From Enterobacter sp. SA187 (GTDB taxonomy: Bacteria; Pseudomonadota; Gammaproteobacteria; Enterobacterales; Enterobacteriaceae), in contig NZ_CP019113.1 in the NCBI RefSeq assembly GCF_001888805.2, positions 3,286,001 to 3,350,000 on the forward strand: a stretch of 64,000 bases of DNA. Direction: 5' to 3'. Under the pieces are notes generated by a model, which made no database searches, was not told the origin of the DNA, and saw only the letters and a list, made by a program, of their open reading frames with translations. Each line of letters begins with the position of its first letter. The stretch's first letter is position 1. A program made the translations under genes and the position numbers. Positions 16,777 to 25,913 of the stretch are shown piece by piece.

Positions 16777-17811
16777 TTATGACCGTTCGGCAACCTTAAT
16801 CACCAGTTTGCCGAAGTTTTTCCCTTCCAGCAGACCGATAAAGGCATCGGGGGTGTTTTCCAGCCCGTCGGTGATGTGTTCGCGATACTGGATCTTGCCC
16901 TCTTTCACCCAGGGGATCATCTCGTTGCGGAACTCGTCGAGGCGATGGCCGTAATCCTGATTGATGATGAAACCCTGCACGCGCAGACGTTTTTTCAGGA
17001 TGGTGCCCATCAGCAGGGAGAGACGGTCCGGGCCGTCCGGCAGGTCGGTGGCGTTATAGCCGCTGACCAGACCACATACGGGCACGCGCGCCGCGCTGTT
17101 CAGCAGTGGCAGAACGGCGTCGAAGACTTTGCCGCCGACGTTTTCATAATAGATATCGATGCCCTCAGAACAGGCTTTCTTCAGCTGTTCGGCGAAATCG
17201 TCCGCCCGGTGATCGATACAGGCATCAAAGCCCAGTTTCTCCACTGCGTAGCGGCATTTTTCTTCTCCGCCAGCGACGCCCACCACGCGGCAGCCTTTCA
17301 GCTTACCAATTTGCCCGACGGTGGCGCCCACCGGCCCGGTGGCGGCGGCTACCACCAGGGTTTCACCGGATTTTGGCTGCCCGATATCCAGCAGGCCCAT
17401 ATAGGCGGTAAAGCCCGGCATCCCCAGAACACCCAGCGCCCAGGACGGATGTTCCGTTTCCTGAAGCTTCACCAGCCCGCTGCCGTCGGAAATCTCAAAC
17501 TCCTGCCAGCCGCTGTAGCCCAGTACCAGATCGCCTTCGGCGAAGTCAGGGCTAAAGGATTTCACCACCTGGCTTACGGTACCGCCGCACATCACCTCAT
17601 CAATCTGTACTGGCGGCGTGTAGGACGGCGCATCGCTCATACGGCCACGCATATAGGGATCGAGCGACAGGTAGAGCGTGCGCAGCAGCACCTGGCCTTC
17701 CCCCGGCGTGGCGATGTCATCTTCTTCCAGGCGGAAGTTTTCTTTTACCGGTGCGCCTTTCGGACGGGATGCCAGTACCCAGCGACGATTACGTTGTGAA
17801 TTTTGACTCAT
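16777..17811 (-). CDS. curA: NADPH-dependent curcumin reductase CurA
   Basis: A 344-residue medium-chain dehydrogenase/reductase without catalytic zinc (leukotriene B4 12-hydroxydehydrogenase group). It closely follows E. coli CurA/YncB: N-terminus QRNRRWVLASRPKGAPV, nucleotide fold AATGPVGATVGQIGKLKGCRVVGVAGG, and DIYYENVGGKVFDAVLPLL. It reduces the alpha,beta double bonds of curcumin and other enones using NADPH. AAGGAAAT ribosome site before the ATG. 207 nt separate it from mcbR downstream on the same strand. Confidence 0.95.
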   Translation of the reverse strand: MSQNSQRNRRWVLASRPKGAPVKENFRLEEDDIATPGEGQVLLRTLYLSLDPYMRGRMSDAPSYTPPVQIDEVMCGGTVSQVVKSFSPDFAEGDLVLGYSGWQEFEISDGSGLVKLQETEHPSWALGVLGMPGFTAYMGLLDIGQPKSGETLVVAAATGPVGATVGQIGKLKGCRVVGVAGGEEKCRYAVEKLGFDACIDHRADDFAEQLKKACSEGIDIYYENVGGKVFDAVLPLLNSAARVPVCGLVSGYNATDLPDGPDRLSLLMGTILKKRLRVQGFIINQDYGHRLDEFRNEMIPWVKEGKIQYREHITDGLENTPDAFIGLLEGKNFGKLVIKVAERS

Positions 17812-17876
17812 ACGGATTTCCTTTCGAAGTAAACCTTAAACAAGGGTAGAAGCTTAAAGCCAGGTTTGCTTTCACA

Positions 17877-18452
17877 TTACGAGCCAGAATGGTTTAAGCG
17901 CACCACCAGATAGCGGCAGATCTCTGCGGAATCGTTGATAAATCGGCAGTCATTGGGCGGGCCGAGCTCCAGACAGTCACCGGCGTGCATCTGATGGCGG
18001 GTATCCCCTTCGACAAACGTCAGCTCGCCCTCTTGCAACCAGATCAGCTGACGCGCCAGCGCATAGGACGACGCGGGCATGGGAATGTCGCTGCCCGGCG
18101 GCAGCTCCACCTGCACCAGATCAAGGGGCAGATCGGTACGTGGCGAAACATGGCGGCGCAGGTAATGGGTTTGCGGATCGCGCCACAGCGGTTGATCGGC
18201 AAAACGCAGCAGTTTGCCCTCCTGCATTTCCGCACGGGCGATGAGCGTCGACATGCTGATGCCGAAAGCGCCCGACAGCCGCGCCAGCAGCGTGGCGGTG
18301 GGGCTGCTCTCGCCCTTTTCAATCTTGTGGATCATCGCCCGCGACACCCCGGCCCGGTTCGCCAGATCGCTTAACGACCAGCCTCTGGCTTCGCGCTCAA
18401 GACGAATTCGCACACTGATCCGTTGATTTATGTTGTCTGTAATAGTATTCAT
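17877..18452 (-). CDS. XRE-family transcriptional regulator with cupin domain
   Basis: A 191-residue regulator. The N-terminal helix-turn-helix (RLEREARGWSLSDLANRAGVSRAMIHKIEKGESSPTATLL split over residues 17-56) is followed by a cupin sensor (GSDIPMPASSYALARQLIWLQEGELTFVEG, HAGDCLELGPPNDCRF). It resembles the SutR/PuuR architecture. K-12 has no such gene between curA and mnaT. It is divergent from mnaT with only 38 nt between start codons, and a perfect inverted repeat covers its start. It therefore probably represses itself and mnaT-ydcZ. Confidence 0.88.
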   Translation of the reverse strand: MNTITDNINQRISVRIRLEREARGWSLSDLANRAGVSRAMIHKIEKGESSPTATLLARLSGAFGISMSTLIARAEMQEGKLLRFADQPLWRDPQTHYLRRHVSPRTDLPLDLVQVELPPGSDIPMPASSYALARQLIWLQEGELTFVEGDTRHQMHAGDCLELGPPNDCRFINDSAEICRYLVVRLNHSGS

Positions 18453-18465
18453 ATCGTAATACTAT
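18442..18465. promoter_or_regulatory. inverted repeat operator between the XRE-cupin gene and mnaT
   Basis: ATAGTATT-catatcgt-AATACTAT: perfect 8-bp arms with an 8-nt spacer that contains the XRE start codon. The right arm includes TACTAT, a plausible -10 hexamer for mnaT. A dimeric HTH regulator bound here would block both directions. Assignment to the adjacent regulator is inference from position. Confidence 0.6.
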
Positions 18466-18490
18466 AGTGAACAACTCCAGAGGTTCAACC

Positions 18491-19009
18491 ATGAATATTC
18501 GTTACGCGCACAAAGACGACTGCGCGGCCATTGCTGAAATTTTTAACCATGCGGTACTGCACACCGCTGCCATCTGGAACGACGCCACGGTGGATGTGGA
18601 TAACCGCATCGCCTGGTTTGAAGCGCGCTCGCTGGCGGGGTATCCGGTGCTGGTGAGTGAAGAAAACGGCACAGTCACCGGCTACGCCTCCTTCGGCGAC
18701 TGGCGCGCCTTCGACGGCTTTCGCCATACGGTCGAGCATTCGGTCTATGTGCACCCGGCGCACCAGGGCAAAGGCATCGGCCAGGCACTGATGATCCGCC
18801 TGATCGAAGAAGCGAAGCGCATCGGCAAACATGTGATGGTGGCGGGCATTGAGTCGCAAAACCACGCCTCCATTCATCTGCATGAAAAGCTCGGCTTTAC
18901 CATCACCGCGCAGATGCCGCAGGTGGGCACCAAATTTGGCCGCTGGCTGGATCTGACCTTTATGCAGCTCCAGCTGGATAACCGTAGCGAACCGGACGCG
19001 CTGCCATGA
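18491..19009 (+). CDS. mnaT: L-methionine sulfoximine/sulfone N-acetyltransferase MnaT
   Basis: A 172-residue GNAT enzyme close to E. coli MnaT (YncA) and Salmonella MddA. It acetylates toxic methionine analogues (sulfone, sulfoximine) with acetyl-CoA. Visible are the N-terminal substrate loop (AIWNDATVDVDNRIAWFEAR), acetyl-CoA motif VHPAHQGKGIGQALM, and C-terminal HEKLGFTI...VGTKFGRWLDL. The ATG at 18491 is preferred to the GTG at 18467 because AGAGGT precedes it and homologues start MNIRYA. Its stop overlaps the ydcZ start (ATGA), giving a two-gene operon. Confidence 0.94.
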   Translation: MNIRYAHKDDCAAIAEIFNHAVLHTAAIWNDATVDVDNRIAWFEARSLAGYPVLVSEENGTVTGYASFGDWRAFDGFRHTVEHSVYVHPAHQGKGIGQALMIRLIEEAKRIGKHVMVAGIESQNHASIHLHEKLGFTITAQMPQVGTKFGRWLDLTFMQLQLDNRSEPDALP

Positions 19010-19455
19010 ATCAGTCGCTGACGCTGGCGTTTCTGGTGGCGGCGGGCATTGGTCTGGTGGTGCAGAACACGCTGATGGTGCGCATTACCCAGAGTTCCTC
19101 AACCATTCTGATCGCCATGCTGCTGAATTCGCTGGTGGGCATTGTGCTGTTTGTCAGCATTCTGCTGATTAAAAATGGCTTCGCGGGATTCAGTGAACTG
19201 GCGGCGACGGTGCGCTGGTGGACGATTATTCCCGGCCTGCTGGGATCCTTTTTCGTTTTTGCCAGTATCAGCGGTTATCAGTATGTCGGGGCAGCCACGA
19301 CTATTGCCGTGCTGGTCGCCAGTCAGTTGATTGGCGGGCTGGTGATGGACGTGCTGAAAAGTCAGGGGATCCCGCTGCGGGCGCTGATTGGCCCGGTCTG
19401 CGGCGCGGTGTTGCTGGTAGTCGGCGCCTGGCTCGTGGCCAGACGCCAGTTTTAG
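19006..19455 (+). CDS. ydcZ: DMT-superfamily small inner-membrane protein YdcZ
   Basis: A 149-residue DUF606/YdcZ-type protein with about five hydrophobic segments: LTLAFLVAAGIGLVVQNTLM, ILIAMLLNSLVGIVLFVSIL, IIPGLLGSFFVFASI, ATTIAVLVASQLIGGLVMDV and GAVLLVVGAWLVA. It is half the size of two-repeat EamA transporters, so probably dimeric. Substrate unknown. The overlap with mnaT suggests a link with export of, or resistance to, an amino-acid analogue, but that is inference. Gene order as in K-12. Confidence 0.9.
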   Translation: MNQSLTLAFLVAAGIGLVVQNTLMVRITQSSSTILIAMLLNSLVGIVLFVSILLIKNGFAGFSELAATVRWWTIIPGLLGSFFVFASISGYQYVGAATTIAVLVASQLIGGLVMDVLKSQGIPLRALIGPVCGAVLLVVGAWLVARRQF

Positions 19456-19456
19456 A

Positions 19457-19690
19457 TCAGAGAATAACGCCGCCCTGGGTCAGGTGCTCGCGCCTGGCCT
19501 CCAGCTCTTCCTTGTTATGACGATCTTTATGCGCGATAGCATGGCGCAGGCGCTGCTGCTGCTGGTAACGTTCCTCCCGGCTCAGCTCCGCGTCATCGCT
19601 CAGGGCGATCAGCAACTCGTTCATGTGCGCGATGACGTTCTCGTCAATGGTGGCATCCACGCGCGCAATAACCTCATCCAGATGCGACAT
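19457..19690 (-). CDS. ydcY: small cytoplasmic protein YdcY (DUF2526)
   Basis: A 77-residue, highly charged, predicted helical protein (MSHLDEVIARVDATIDENVIAHMNE..., then a Glu/Gln/Arg-rich segment) matching E. coli YdcY. It has no catalytic motif and its function is unknown. It is convergent with ydcZ, one base apart. AGGAGAG ribosome site at its start. It lies 16 nt downstream of the binding-protein gene and may share its transcript. Confidence 0.9.
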   Translation of the reverse strand: MSHLDEVIARVDATIDENVIAHMNELLIALSDDAELSREERYQQQQRLRHAIAHKDRHNKEELEARREHLTQGGVIL

Positions 19691-19706
19691 ACCCTCTCCT
19701 TACGAT

Positions 19707-21305
19707 CTAGTTAACTTTGGCTTTGGAAAAATCACTGCCCATCAGACTGACACTATAACCGCTGACGTTGCTGCGCGTGGCATAAAAGGTTTTGCCGTTC
19801 GCCAGCGCGATCCACGGCGCCTGCTGATAGAACACCTCCTGCGCCTGTTCGTACAGACGCGCGCGTTCTTCCGGCACGCTGGTCAGCTTCGCTTTTTCAA
19901 CCAGATCGTTATAGCCTTTATCGCACCAGCGGGCGGCGTTAGAGCCGGTTTTGATGCTGTTGCAGCCGAGCAGCACATCGGCAAAGTTATCCGGATCGCC
20001 GTTGTCAGACATCCAGCCAAAGAGCGCGCTGTCGTGCTCGCCTTTACGCATGCCGGAGAGATATTCGCCCCACTCATAAGAGACGATTTTTGCCTTCACG
20101 CCCACTTTTGCCCAGTCGCTCTGGATCATCTCAGCGATGCGTTTGGAGTTCGGGTTATAAGGACGTTGTACCGGCATTGACCACAGCGTCACTTCTGTAC
20201 CCTCTGCCACCCCTGCCTGTTTCAGCAGCGCTTTGGCTTTTTCCGGATCGTACTGGTAATCCTTCAGATCTTTATTAAAGCCGAGCATATTTGGCGGCAG
20301 CGGCGATTTCGCCACCGTGCCGGAGCCGAGGAACACCGCGTCCACAATGGCTTTTTTATCGGTGGCGTAGTTCAGCGCCTGACGCACCAGCACGTTATCG
20401 AAGGGTTTTTTCTCCGTGTTAAACGCCAGATAACCGACGTTCAGCGCATCGACGGAATGCAGCGTTAAATCCTTATTCTTTTTGATCTCGTCAAACTGCA
20501 CCGGAGCAGGCGCCGGAATGATCTGGCACTCATTGGTTTGCAGTTTCGCCAGACGGGTCTGCACGTTCGGCGTGATGGAGAAGATAAGGTGTTTGGTCGG
20601 CACTTCACCGTCCCAGTAATTCGGGTTGGCGACGTAACGGATCAATGAATCCACTTTATATTGTTGCAGCGCATAAGGGCCGGTACCGATGGGCCAGGTA
20701 TCGACATATTCCGGCGTGCCCTTTTTCAGCATCGCATCGGCGTATTCGCTGGACAGAATGGAAGCGAAATCCATGCCCCAGTCAGCCAGGAACGCGGCGT
20801 TCGGTTCGTTGAGAACAAACTGAACGTGATAATCATCCAGCTTTTTCACGTCTTTGATCAGCTTATCCAGACCGACATCGTTAAAATATTCGTAATTGCC
20901 CTGGGAAACATTGTGATACGGATGGTCGGCATTTTTCTGGCGCAGTACCGAGAAAATGACATCGTCGGCATTAAAATCCCGCGTTGGTTTGAAATATTTA
21001 TTGCTGTTAAATTTCACGCCCTGACGCAGCGTAAAAGTATAGGTTTTGCCGTCCGGGGAAATTTTCCACTCCGTCGCCAGCGACGGCACCGGGGTATTAT
21101 TTTTGGGGTCGAAATTCACCAGCCGGTTATACAGCACCTGTGAGCTGGCCACGAAGGTCGGGCCGGAGCTGGCGATCTGCGGGTTAAAAGATTCCGGAGA
21201 TGCTTCAGAACAGTAAATCAGCGTGTCGTTAGATGCCGCCAGCGCGGCGCTTGCCGGTAAGAGTGTGCTCAGCGCCAGCGCGAGCAGCGTTTTCCCTGTA
21301 TTCAT
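19707..21305 (-). CDS. orphan DppA-like peptide-binding protein
   Basis: A 532-residue SBP_bac_5 binding protein with a signal peptide (...LLPASAALA). Its mature start NDTLIYCSEASPESFNPQ, and blocks GTGPYALQQYKVD, PNYWDG, ALNYATDKKAIVDAVFLGSGTVAKSPLPP and GWMSDNGDPDNFADVLLGCN, are strongly DppA-like (dipeptide/heme binding). No permease or ATPase genes lie nearby, so it probably borrows the DppBCDF channel, with altered peptide preference. It is absent from this position in K-12, where ydcY follows ortT. Preceded by 281 nt of leader/promoter DNA. Confidence 0.88.
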   Translation of the reverse strand: MNTGKTLLALALSTLLPASAALAASNDTLIYCSEASPESFNPQIASSGPTFVASSQVLYNRLVNFDPKNNTPVPSLATEWKISPDGKTYTFTLRQGVKFNSNKYFKPTRDFNADDVIFSVLRQKNADHPYHNVSQGNYEYFNDVGLDKLIKDVKKLDDYHVQFVLNEPNAAFLADWGMDFASILSSEYADAMLKKGTPEYVDTWPIGTGPYALQQYKVDSLIRYVANPNYWDGEVPTKHLIFSITPNVQTRLAKLQTNECQIIPAPAPVQFDEIKKNKDLTLHSVDALNVGYLAFNTEKKPFDNVLVRQALNYATDKKAIVDAVFLGSGTVAKSPLPPNMLGFNKDLKDYQYDPEKAKALLKQAGVAEGTEVTLWSMPVQRPYNPNSKRIAEMIQSDWAKVGVKAKIVSYEWGEYLSGMRKGEHDSALFGWMSDNGDPDNFADVLLGCNSIKTGSNAARWCDKGYNDLVEKAKLTSVPEERARLYEQAQEVFYQQAPWIALANGKTFYATRSNVSGYSVSLMGSDFSKAKVN

Positions 21306-21586
21306 TGTTATGCCTTATGGATTTTTATGACAGACAGTGATCACAGCACAGCAATATAAAACTGGCAAATAACGAATCACTATCAGGTTATTCTAATGCC
21401 GCGTTTTTTGTTGAATATTCATCCACTGAATCGCTGAAAATTTGCGTTAAGTATTTTCGCAAAGGTCAAGCCCTGAAGACGTTCTCAATACGACGAGAAT
21501 TCAACGCTTTTAGCCTCTCTTCTGTCGTTTGTTTACATGCCGGTTTGCGTAAAGTAGACGTGTGAAGAAGTCTATGGGATGAAAAC
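21306..21586. promoter_or_regulatory. divergent control region between the DppA-like gene and srfABC
   Basis: 281 nt, AT-rich, with no gene. Near the DppA-like side lies CAGTGATCACAG (about 21332-21343), a near-palindrome resembling one half of CRP/FNR-type operators, but not a full consensus. Closer to srfA, TTCTC and GAGAA (around 21482-21501) form a short inverted repeat. The srfA ribosome site is GGGATGA before a GTG start. No named regulator site can be assigned. Confidence 0.4.
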
Positions 21587-22930
21587 GTGGCAAAAACTCT
21601 CTTGCGCAGCGGCGATCTGGATGATTTTCAGGCAGTTGGCGGCGGCGGTCAGGCCGTATTTGATTCGGCACTGCAAATTCGTGAAGCATTACGTCTGCGT
21701 AAACAGCAGGCGATGGTAGATTGTCTGGCAATCCCGCAGGTTAACGATGATGGCGATCGCGTTGACTGGTATTCGCCGATTGACGGACGCGCCATCTCGT
21801 GGAAAGCCGCTGATGAGGACGCGCGTTTTCGCGCTCTGCGCTATCTGGAAAGCACCCTCGACAGCGCCGCCGCGCTGAGCCGCAAAAGCCTGCAATCAAA
21901 TAAAACCGCGCAACAGCTGTTTGGCTCGCTGTTGGAAAAAGCCTTGCAGTTTCCCGGCGTTAACCACGTTTTCCTGGTGGATGGCAAACCGGTTATCACC
22001 TTCTGGGGCTTTGTTAATCTGAACGAAAGCGCCCGTGACGACGTGCTGGCCTGTCTGCGCGAGCAGGCGCTGCCGGAACCGGTAATTTCGCTGGTTGAGC
22101 CACCCGAGCCGGAAGAAGAGCCCGCGCCGGTGGTTAATTTCAGCCAGGCGGACGAACCGCTGATCGCTCCGCCGCCCGTGGTGAAAACCGAAGAGGTTGC
22201 TGAAGCCGTTTATGAAAAACCCCAGCCTGCGGCCTCCGTTACCCCAGCGCCTGCGCCGGAACCGGCTGCCGCGCCTGTGGCTAAAAAACGTTCCCCTGCG
22301 CTGTGGCTGCTGCCCGTCGCGGCGCTGGTCGCCGTTGCCGTCGCCGCGCCCATGCTGCTGAAACAACAGGTTACCCCTGAAACGCCGCTGGCCAGCGCCG
22401 CCGCGCCCGTTACCCCGCCCGTGCCGGTGACGCCTGCGCCACAGCTCACCGCTTCCCTGCCGCTGCATCAGGCGGATGTCGTCGCCGTGAAAACCACGGT
22501 TGTCGAAGAGAAGAAAACCGCCCCGGCGGTGATCGCCGCCATCCCGAAAGACGTGATGGTGATGGATGCCATTCAGGTGAAAACCGGTAATACCCGCTTC
22601 CTGAATGGTAACTGGCGCGTAACGCCAGAGATCAAAGATCACGCCACCGGCAAAGCGCCGACCCTGCGCTACCAGATCCAGAACAACAAAGGCACGGCCC
22701 GTCTGGTCCAGGCTGGCAATATCACCTGCCGCGCCGATCTGTTCTCTGGTCTGCATCAGACCGGCGAACTGATGATCAAAAGCCGCAGCAATGCGCGTTG
22801 CAGCGATGGCTCCCGCTACCCGATGCCGGAAATCACCTGCACCGCGGGCAGCAATGATATTGCGCAATGTACCGCACGCTATGACGGCAACACCGTTGTG
22901 CCGGTAACCTTCAGAAAAACAGGTGCCTGA
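21587..22930 (+). CDS. srfA: SrfA-like membrane-anchored protein
   Basis: 447 residues, first gene of srfABC. Three parts are visible: a cytoplasmic N-terminal region (1-165), a Pro/Ala/Glu-rich linker with one transmembrane helix near 238-258 (SPALWLLPVAALVAVAVAAPMLL), then another Pro-rich stretch (265-295) and a C-terminal domain with paired cysteines (NITCRADLF, SNARCSDG, PEITCTAGS, AQCTARYDG). The layout implies one pass, with the cysteine-rich domain in the periplasm. Salmonella SrfA was named as SsrB-regulated; the biochemical role is unknown. GTG start at 21587 with GGGATGA upstream. The stop lies 4 nt before the srfB ATG. Confidence 0.85.
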   Translation: MAKTLLRSGDLDDFQAVGGGGQAVFDSALQIREALRLRKQQAMVDCLAIPQVNDDGDRVDWYSPIDGRAISWKAADEDARFRALRYLESTLDSAAALSRKSLQSNKTAQQLFGSLLEKALQFPGVNHVFLVDGKPVITFWGFVNLNESARDDVLACLREQALPEPVISLVEPPEPEEEPAPVVNFSQADEPLIAPPPVVKTEEVAEAVYEKPQPAASVTPAPAPEPAAAPVAKKRSPALWLLPVAALVAVAVAAPMLLKQQVTPETPLASAAAPVTPPVPVTPAPQLTASLPLHQADVVAVKTTVVEEKKTAPAVIAAIPKDVMVMDAIQVKTGNTRFLNGNWRVTPEIKDHATGKAPTLRYQIQNNKGTARLVQAGNITCRADLFSGLHQTGELMIKSRSNARCSDGSRYPMPEITCTAGSNDIAQCTARYDGNTVVPVTFRKTGA

Positions 22931-22934
22931 TTTT

Positions 22935-25913
22935 ATGCTGGTAAATCTTTGCGACTACAAACAGAGCGTGACGCTGATTGCCAACAGCGGCGTGCAGTTT
23001 CTTGATTTCGGGCTGACGCCGCTGGTGTCCACCCACAATGGCCGTTTCGTGCGTAAAACCGCCAACGGCCCGCTGCTGCGTCTGGATTACGATCTGGTGA
23101 ACGAGCGCTTTACCCTGCCCGCCAGCAACGGCGGCCCGGCGGAAGTGGTCAAGCCGGAAAACACTATCGGCCTGCTGGCGTCCCTCGCCCTGCTTGACGG
23201 CGTCTGGCTGCCGATCCCGTTTTTACGTTTCAACCCGCCGCGTACCTTTGTGGAAGGCCCGGATAACTGGGCGCGGGTGCAGATCCGCAAGCTCAGCGAG
23301 CCGGACAGCAACGGTCACACCCACCGCGTGACGGTGGCCCTCGACAGCCAGATCAACGATCTCTCCCCTGCCGCCCTTGCGCCCATTGAAAACGACATTC
23401 TGAACGGTACGCGTTTTTCACTGGCGTGGCGCGATGATGAAGTGGCGGATTTCCTCGATCAGACGTGGATCGACGGCTGGCTGCGGGAAGTCTTTTTGCA
23501 GGCCATCCAGGATGAAAACCGCAGCGAGCGCGACGTGGCGCAGGCGCTGCGCGGCTTTGAATATCAGGCGCACTGGCTGAACCTGATGACGCTGCTCGGC
23601 GAGCAGCTCAGCGTGCCTGAAGTGAAGATCGTTACCCATACGCTCAGCACCCCGGCGATCCCGGTGGATTTAATTCTCGACGTGGGCAACACCCATACCT
23701 GCGGTGTGATCATCGAAGATCATGGCGATGCCAACGATGGCCTGCGCCAGACCGCCGAACTCCAGGTGCGCTCTCTTAGCGAACCGCAATTTTTAAATGA
23801 ACCGCTGTTCACAAGCCGCCTTGAGTTTTCCGAAGCGCGCTTTGGCAAACAGCATTTCTCGGTGGAAAGTGGTCGTGAAGATGCTTTTATCTGGCCGTCC
23901 ATCGTGCGCGTGGGTGACGAAGCCCGCAAACTGGCGACGGGTCGTCTGGGCACCGAAGGCAACAGCGGCATCTCCAGCCCGCGCCGTTACCTGTGGGATG
24001 AAACCCCGGTGTTGCAGGACTGGCGCTTCAGCCAGATGAACAGCAAATCCCAGCGCGAGCCGCTGGCGACCGCCTTCCCGTTGATGAACCTGATGAACGA
24101 CGATGGCCAGCCGCTCTACACGCTGCCGCTGGACGAACGTCTGCCGGTCTTTTCGCCGCAGTACAGCCGCAGCACGCTGATGACCCATATGCTGTGCGAA
24201 CTGCTGGCGCAGGCGTTAGGACAGATTAACAGCGTGGCGACGCGTCTGCGTCTGGGCTTCCCCGCCTCGCCGCGTCAGCTGCGCACCATTATTCTTACCC
24301 TGCCGTCTGCGATGCCGAAACAGGAGCGCGAGATCTTCCGTCGCCGCATGTTCGAAGCCATCGCGCTGGTGTGGAAAGCGATGGGCTGGCACCCGCAGGA
24401 CGATGATTTCGCCAGCCGCAAGCAGCAGGAAAAAAGCGTCGTGCCGGTACCCCGCATTCAGATGGAGTGGGACGAAGCCAGCTGTGGTCAGCTGGTGTGG
24501 CTGTATAACGAAGCCATTTCCCACTTTGCCGGACAGACGGAAACCTTTTTCGCCTCCCTCGCCCGCCCGGATCGCCCCACAGCGCCTGGCGAAGCGCCGG
24601 GACGCGCCTTGCGGGTGGCGTCCATTGATATCGGCGGCGGCACTACCGATATGGCGATCACCCACTATCAGCTGGATGACGGCACCGGCAGCAACGTCAA
24701 AATCACGCCGCAACTGCTGTTCCGCGAAGGCTTCAAAGTCGCAGGCGATGACATTCTGCTGGATGTGATCCAGCGCTGCGTGCTGCCCGCGCTGCAAACC
24801 CAGCTGCAAAAAGCGGGCATTACTGACGCCGCCGCGCTGATGGCGACACTGTTCGGCGACTCCGGGCGCATTGACACCCAGGCGGTACTGCGCCAGCAAA
24901 CCACCCTGCAACTCTTTATGCCGGTGGGTCATGCGATCCTGGCGGCCTGGGAATCCAGCGACGTTAACGATCCGCTGGCCGGTCTGCACGCCACCTTTGG
25001 CGATCTGATCAAACAGCCGCCGACGCGCAACGTGCTTAACTATCTGAAACAGGCCATCGATCCGGCGCTGCCACAGGGCGCAGCGGAATTCGATATTTTC
25101 GCCGTGCCGTTACAGGTCAATTTCAGCGAACTGCAAAGCGCGATGCTCGCCGGGCAGTTCACCCTGACCGCCCCGCTGCATGCGGTGTGCGAGGCCATCT
25201 CCCACTACTGCTGCGATGTACTGCTGATCACCGGGCGTCCGGGCTGTCTGCCGGGCGTGCAGGCGCTGATCCGTCATCTGCAACCGGTGCCGGTCAACCG
25301 CATGGTGTGGCTGGATAAATACCGCGTGCATGAGTGGTATCCGTTCAGCCAGCAGGGGCGCATCGGCAACCCGAAATCAACCGCCGCCGTGGGCGCCATG
25401 CTGTGCAGCCTGGCGCTGGATCTGCGTCTGCCACGCTTTAACTTTAAAGCGGCGGACATCGGCGCGTATTCCACCGTGCGCTATCTCGGCGTGCTGGATA
25501 ACACCGTTAATACGCTGCGCGACGAGAACGTCTGGTATCACGATATCGATCTGGACAAGCCCGGCGCGAAGCTCGACGCCAGACTGCATTTCCCGCTGCG
25601 CGGCAACGTCACGCTCGGCTTCCGTCAGCTGGCCAACGCCCGCTGGCCCGCGACGCCGCTGTATACGCTCAGCATCAATTCGCCGGAGCTGGCGAAAGCC
25701 ATTGCCGGAGACGGCGTGCTGAATGTGCGCCTGCAATTTACCGGCGGCAGCAAAGCCCAGGGGCCGGAAGCCTTCAACCTGAGCGATGCCTGGCTGACGG
25801 ACGGCACCCCGGTGGATGCCGATGCGTTGACGTTTAAACTGAATACGCTGGCCGATCGCCGTCACAGCGGCAGCCACTACTGGATCGACAGCGGGAGTGT
25901 GTACCTGAAATGA
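22935..25913 (+). CDS. srfB: SrfB, actin/Hsp70-fold ATPase-like protein
   Basis: 992 residues. After an N-terminal region of about 240 residues comes an ASKHA (actin-Hsp70) core. Phosphate-1 is LDVGNTHTCGV (near 250), phosphate-2 SIDIGGGTTDMAIT (near 565), and an adenosine motif LLITGRPGCLPGVQALI lies near 760. The family (Pfam SrfB) is found with SrfA and SrfC in Salmonella, Serratia and Xenorhabdus, and no activity has been shown that I know of. The ATG at 22935 is chosen because AGGTG lies 8-10 nt upstream; a GTG at 22923 would overlap srfA by 8 nt. The stop overlaps srfC (ATGA). Probably an ATP-driven module acting with SrfC. Confidence 0.9.
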   Translation: MLVNLCDYKQSVTLIANSGVQFLDFGLTPLVSTHNGRFVRKTANGPLLRLDYDLVNERFTLPASNGGPAEVVKPENTIGLLASLALLDGVWLPIPFLRFNPPRTFVEGPDNWARVQIRKLSEPDSNGHTHRVTVALDSQINDLSPAALAPIENDILNGTRFSLAWRDDEVADFLDQTWIDGWLREVFLQAIQDENRSERDVAQALRGFEYQAHWLNLMTLLGEQLSVPEVKIVTHTLSTPAIPVDLILDVGNTHTCGVIIEDHGDANDGLRQTAELQVRSLSEPQFLNEPLFTSRLEFSEARFGKQHFSVESGREDAFIWPSIVRVGDEARKLATGRLGTEGNSGISSPRRYLWDETPVLQDWRFSQMNSKSQREPLATAFPLMNLMNDDGQPLYTLPLDERLPVFSPQYSRSTLMTHMLCELLAQALGQINSVATRLRLGFPASPRQLRTIILTLPSAMPKQEREIFRRRMFEAIALVWKAMGWHPQDDDFASRKQQEKSVVPVPRIQMEWDEASCGQLVWLYNEAISHFAGQTETFFASLARPDRPTAPGEAPGRALRVASIDIGGGTTDMAITHYQLDDGTGSNVKITPQLLFREGFKVAGDDILLDVIQRCVLPALQTQLQKAGITDAAALMATLFGDSGRIDTQAVLRQQTTLQLFMPVGHAILAAWESSDVNDPLAGLHATFGDLIKQPPTRNVLNYLKQAIDPALPQGAAEFDIFAVPLQVNFSELQSAMLAGQFTLTAPLHAVCEAISHYCCDVLLITGRPGCLPGVQALIRHLQPVPVNRMVWLDKYRVHEWYPFSQQGRIGNPKSTAAVGAMLCSLALDLRLPRFNFKAADIGAYSTVRYLGVLDNTVNTLRDENVWYHDIDLDKPGAKLDARLHFPLRGNVTLGFRQLANARWPATPLYTLSINSPELAKAIAGDGVLNVRLQFTGGSKAQGPEAFNLSDAWLTDGTPVDADALTFKLNTLADRRHSGSHYWIDSGSVYLK

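Noticed and set aside
16876..17799. 307-codon frame opposite curA
   Set aside because: Composition is that of a reverse-complement shadow of a conserved, GC-rich gene; no domain recognised.
21896..22867. 323-codon frame opposite srfA, very rich in Arg/Gly/His
   Set aside because: Mirrors the Pro/Ala-rich linker of SrfA; no ribosome site or domain.
24216..24989. 257-codon frame opposite srfB
   Set aside because: Shadow of the ASKHA region; no recognisable protein.
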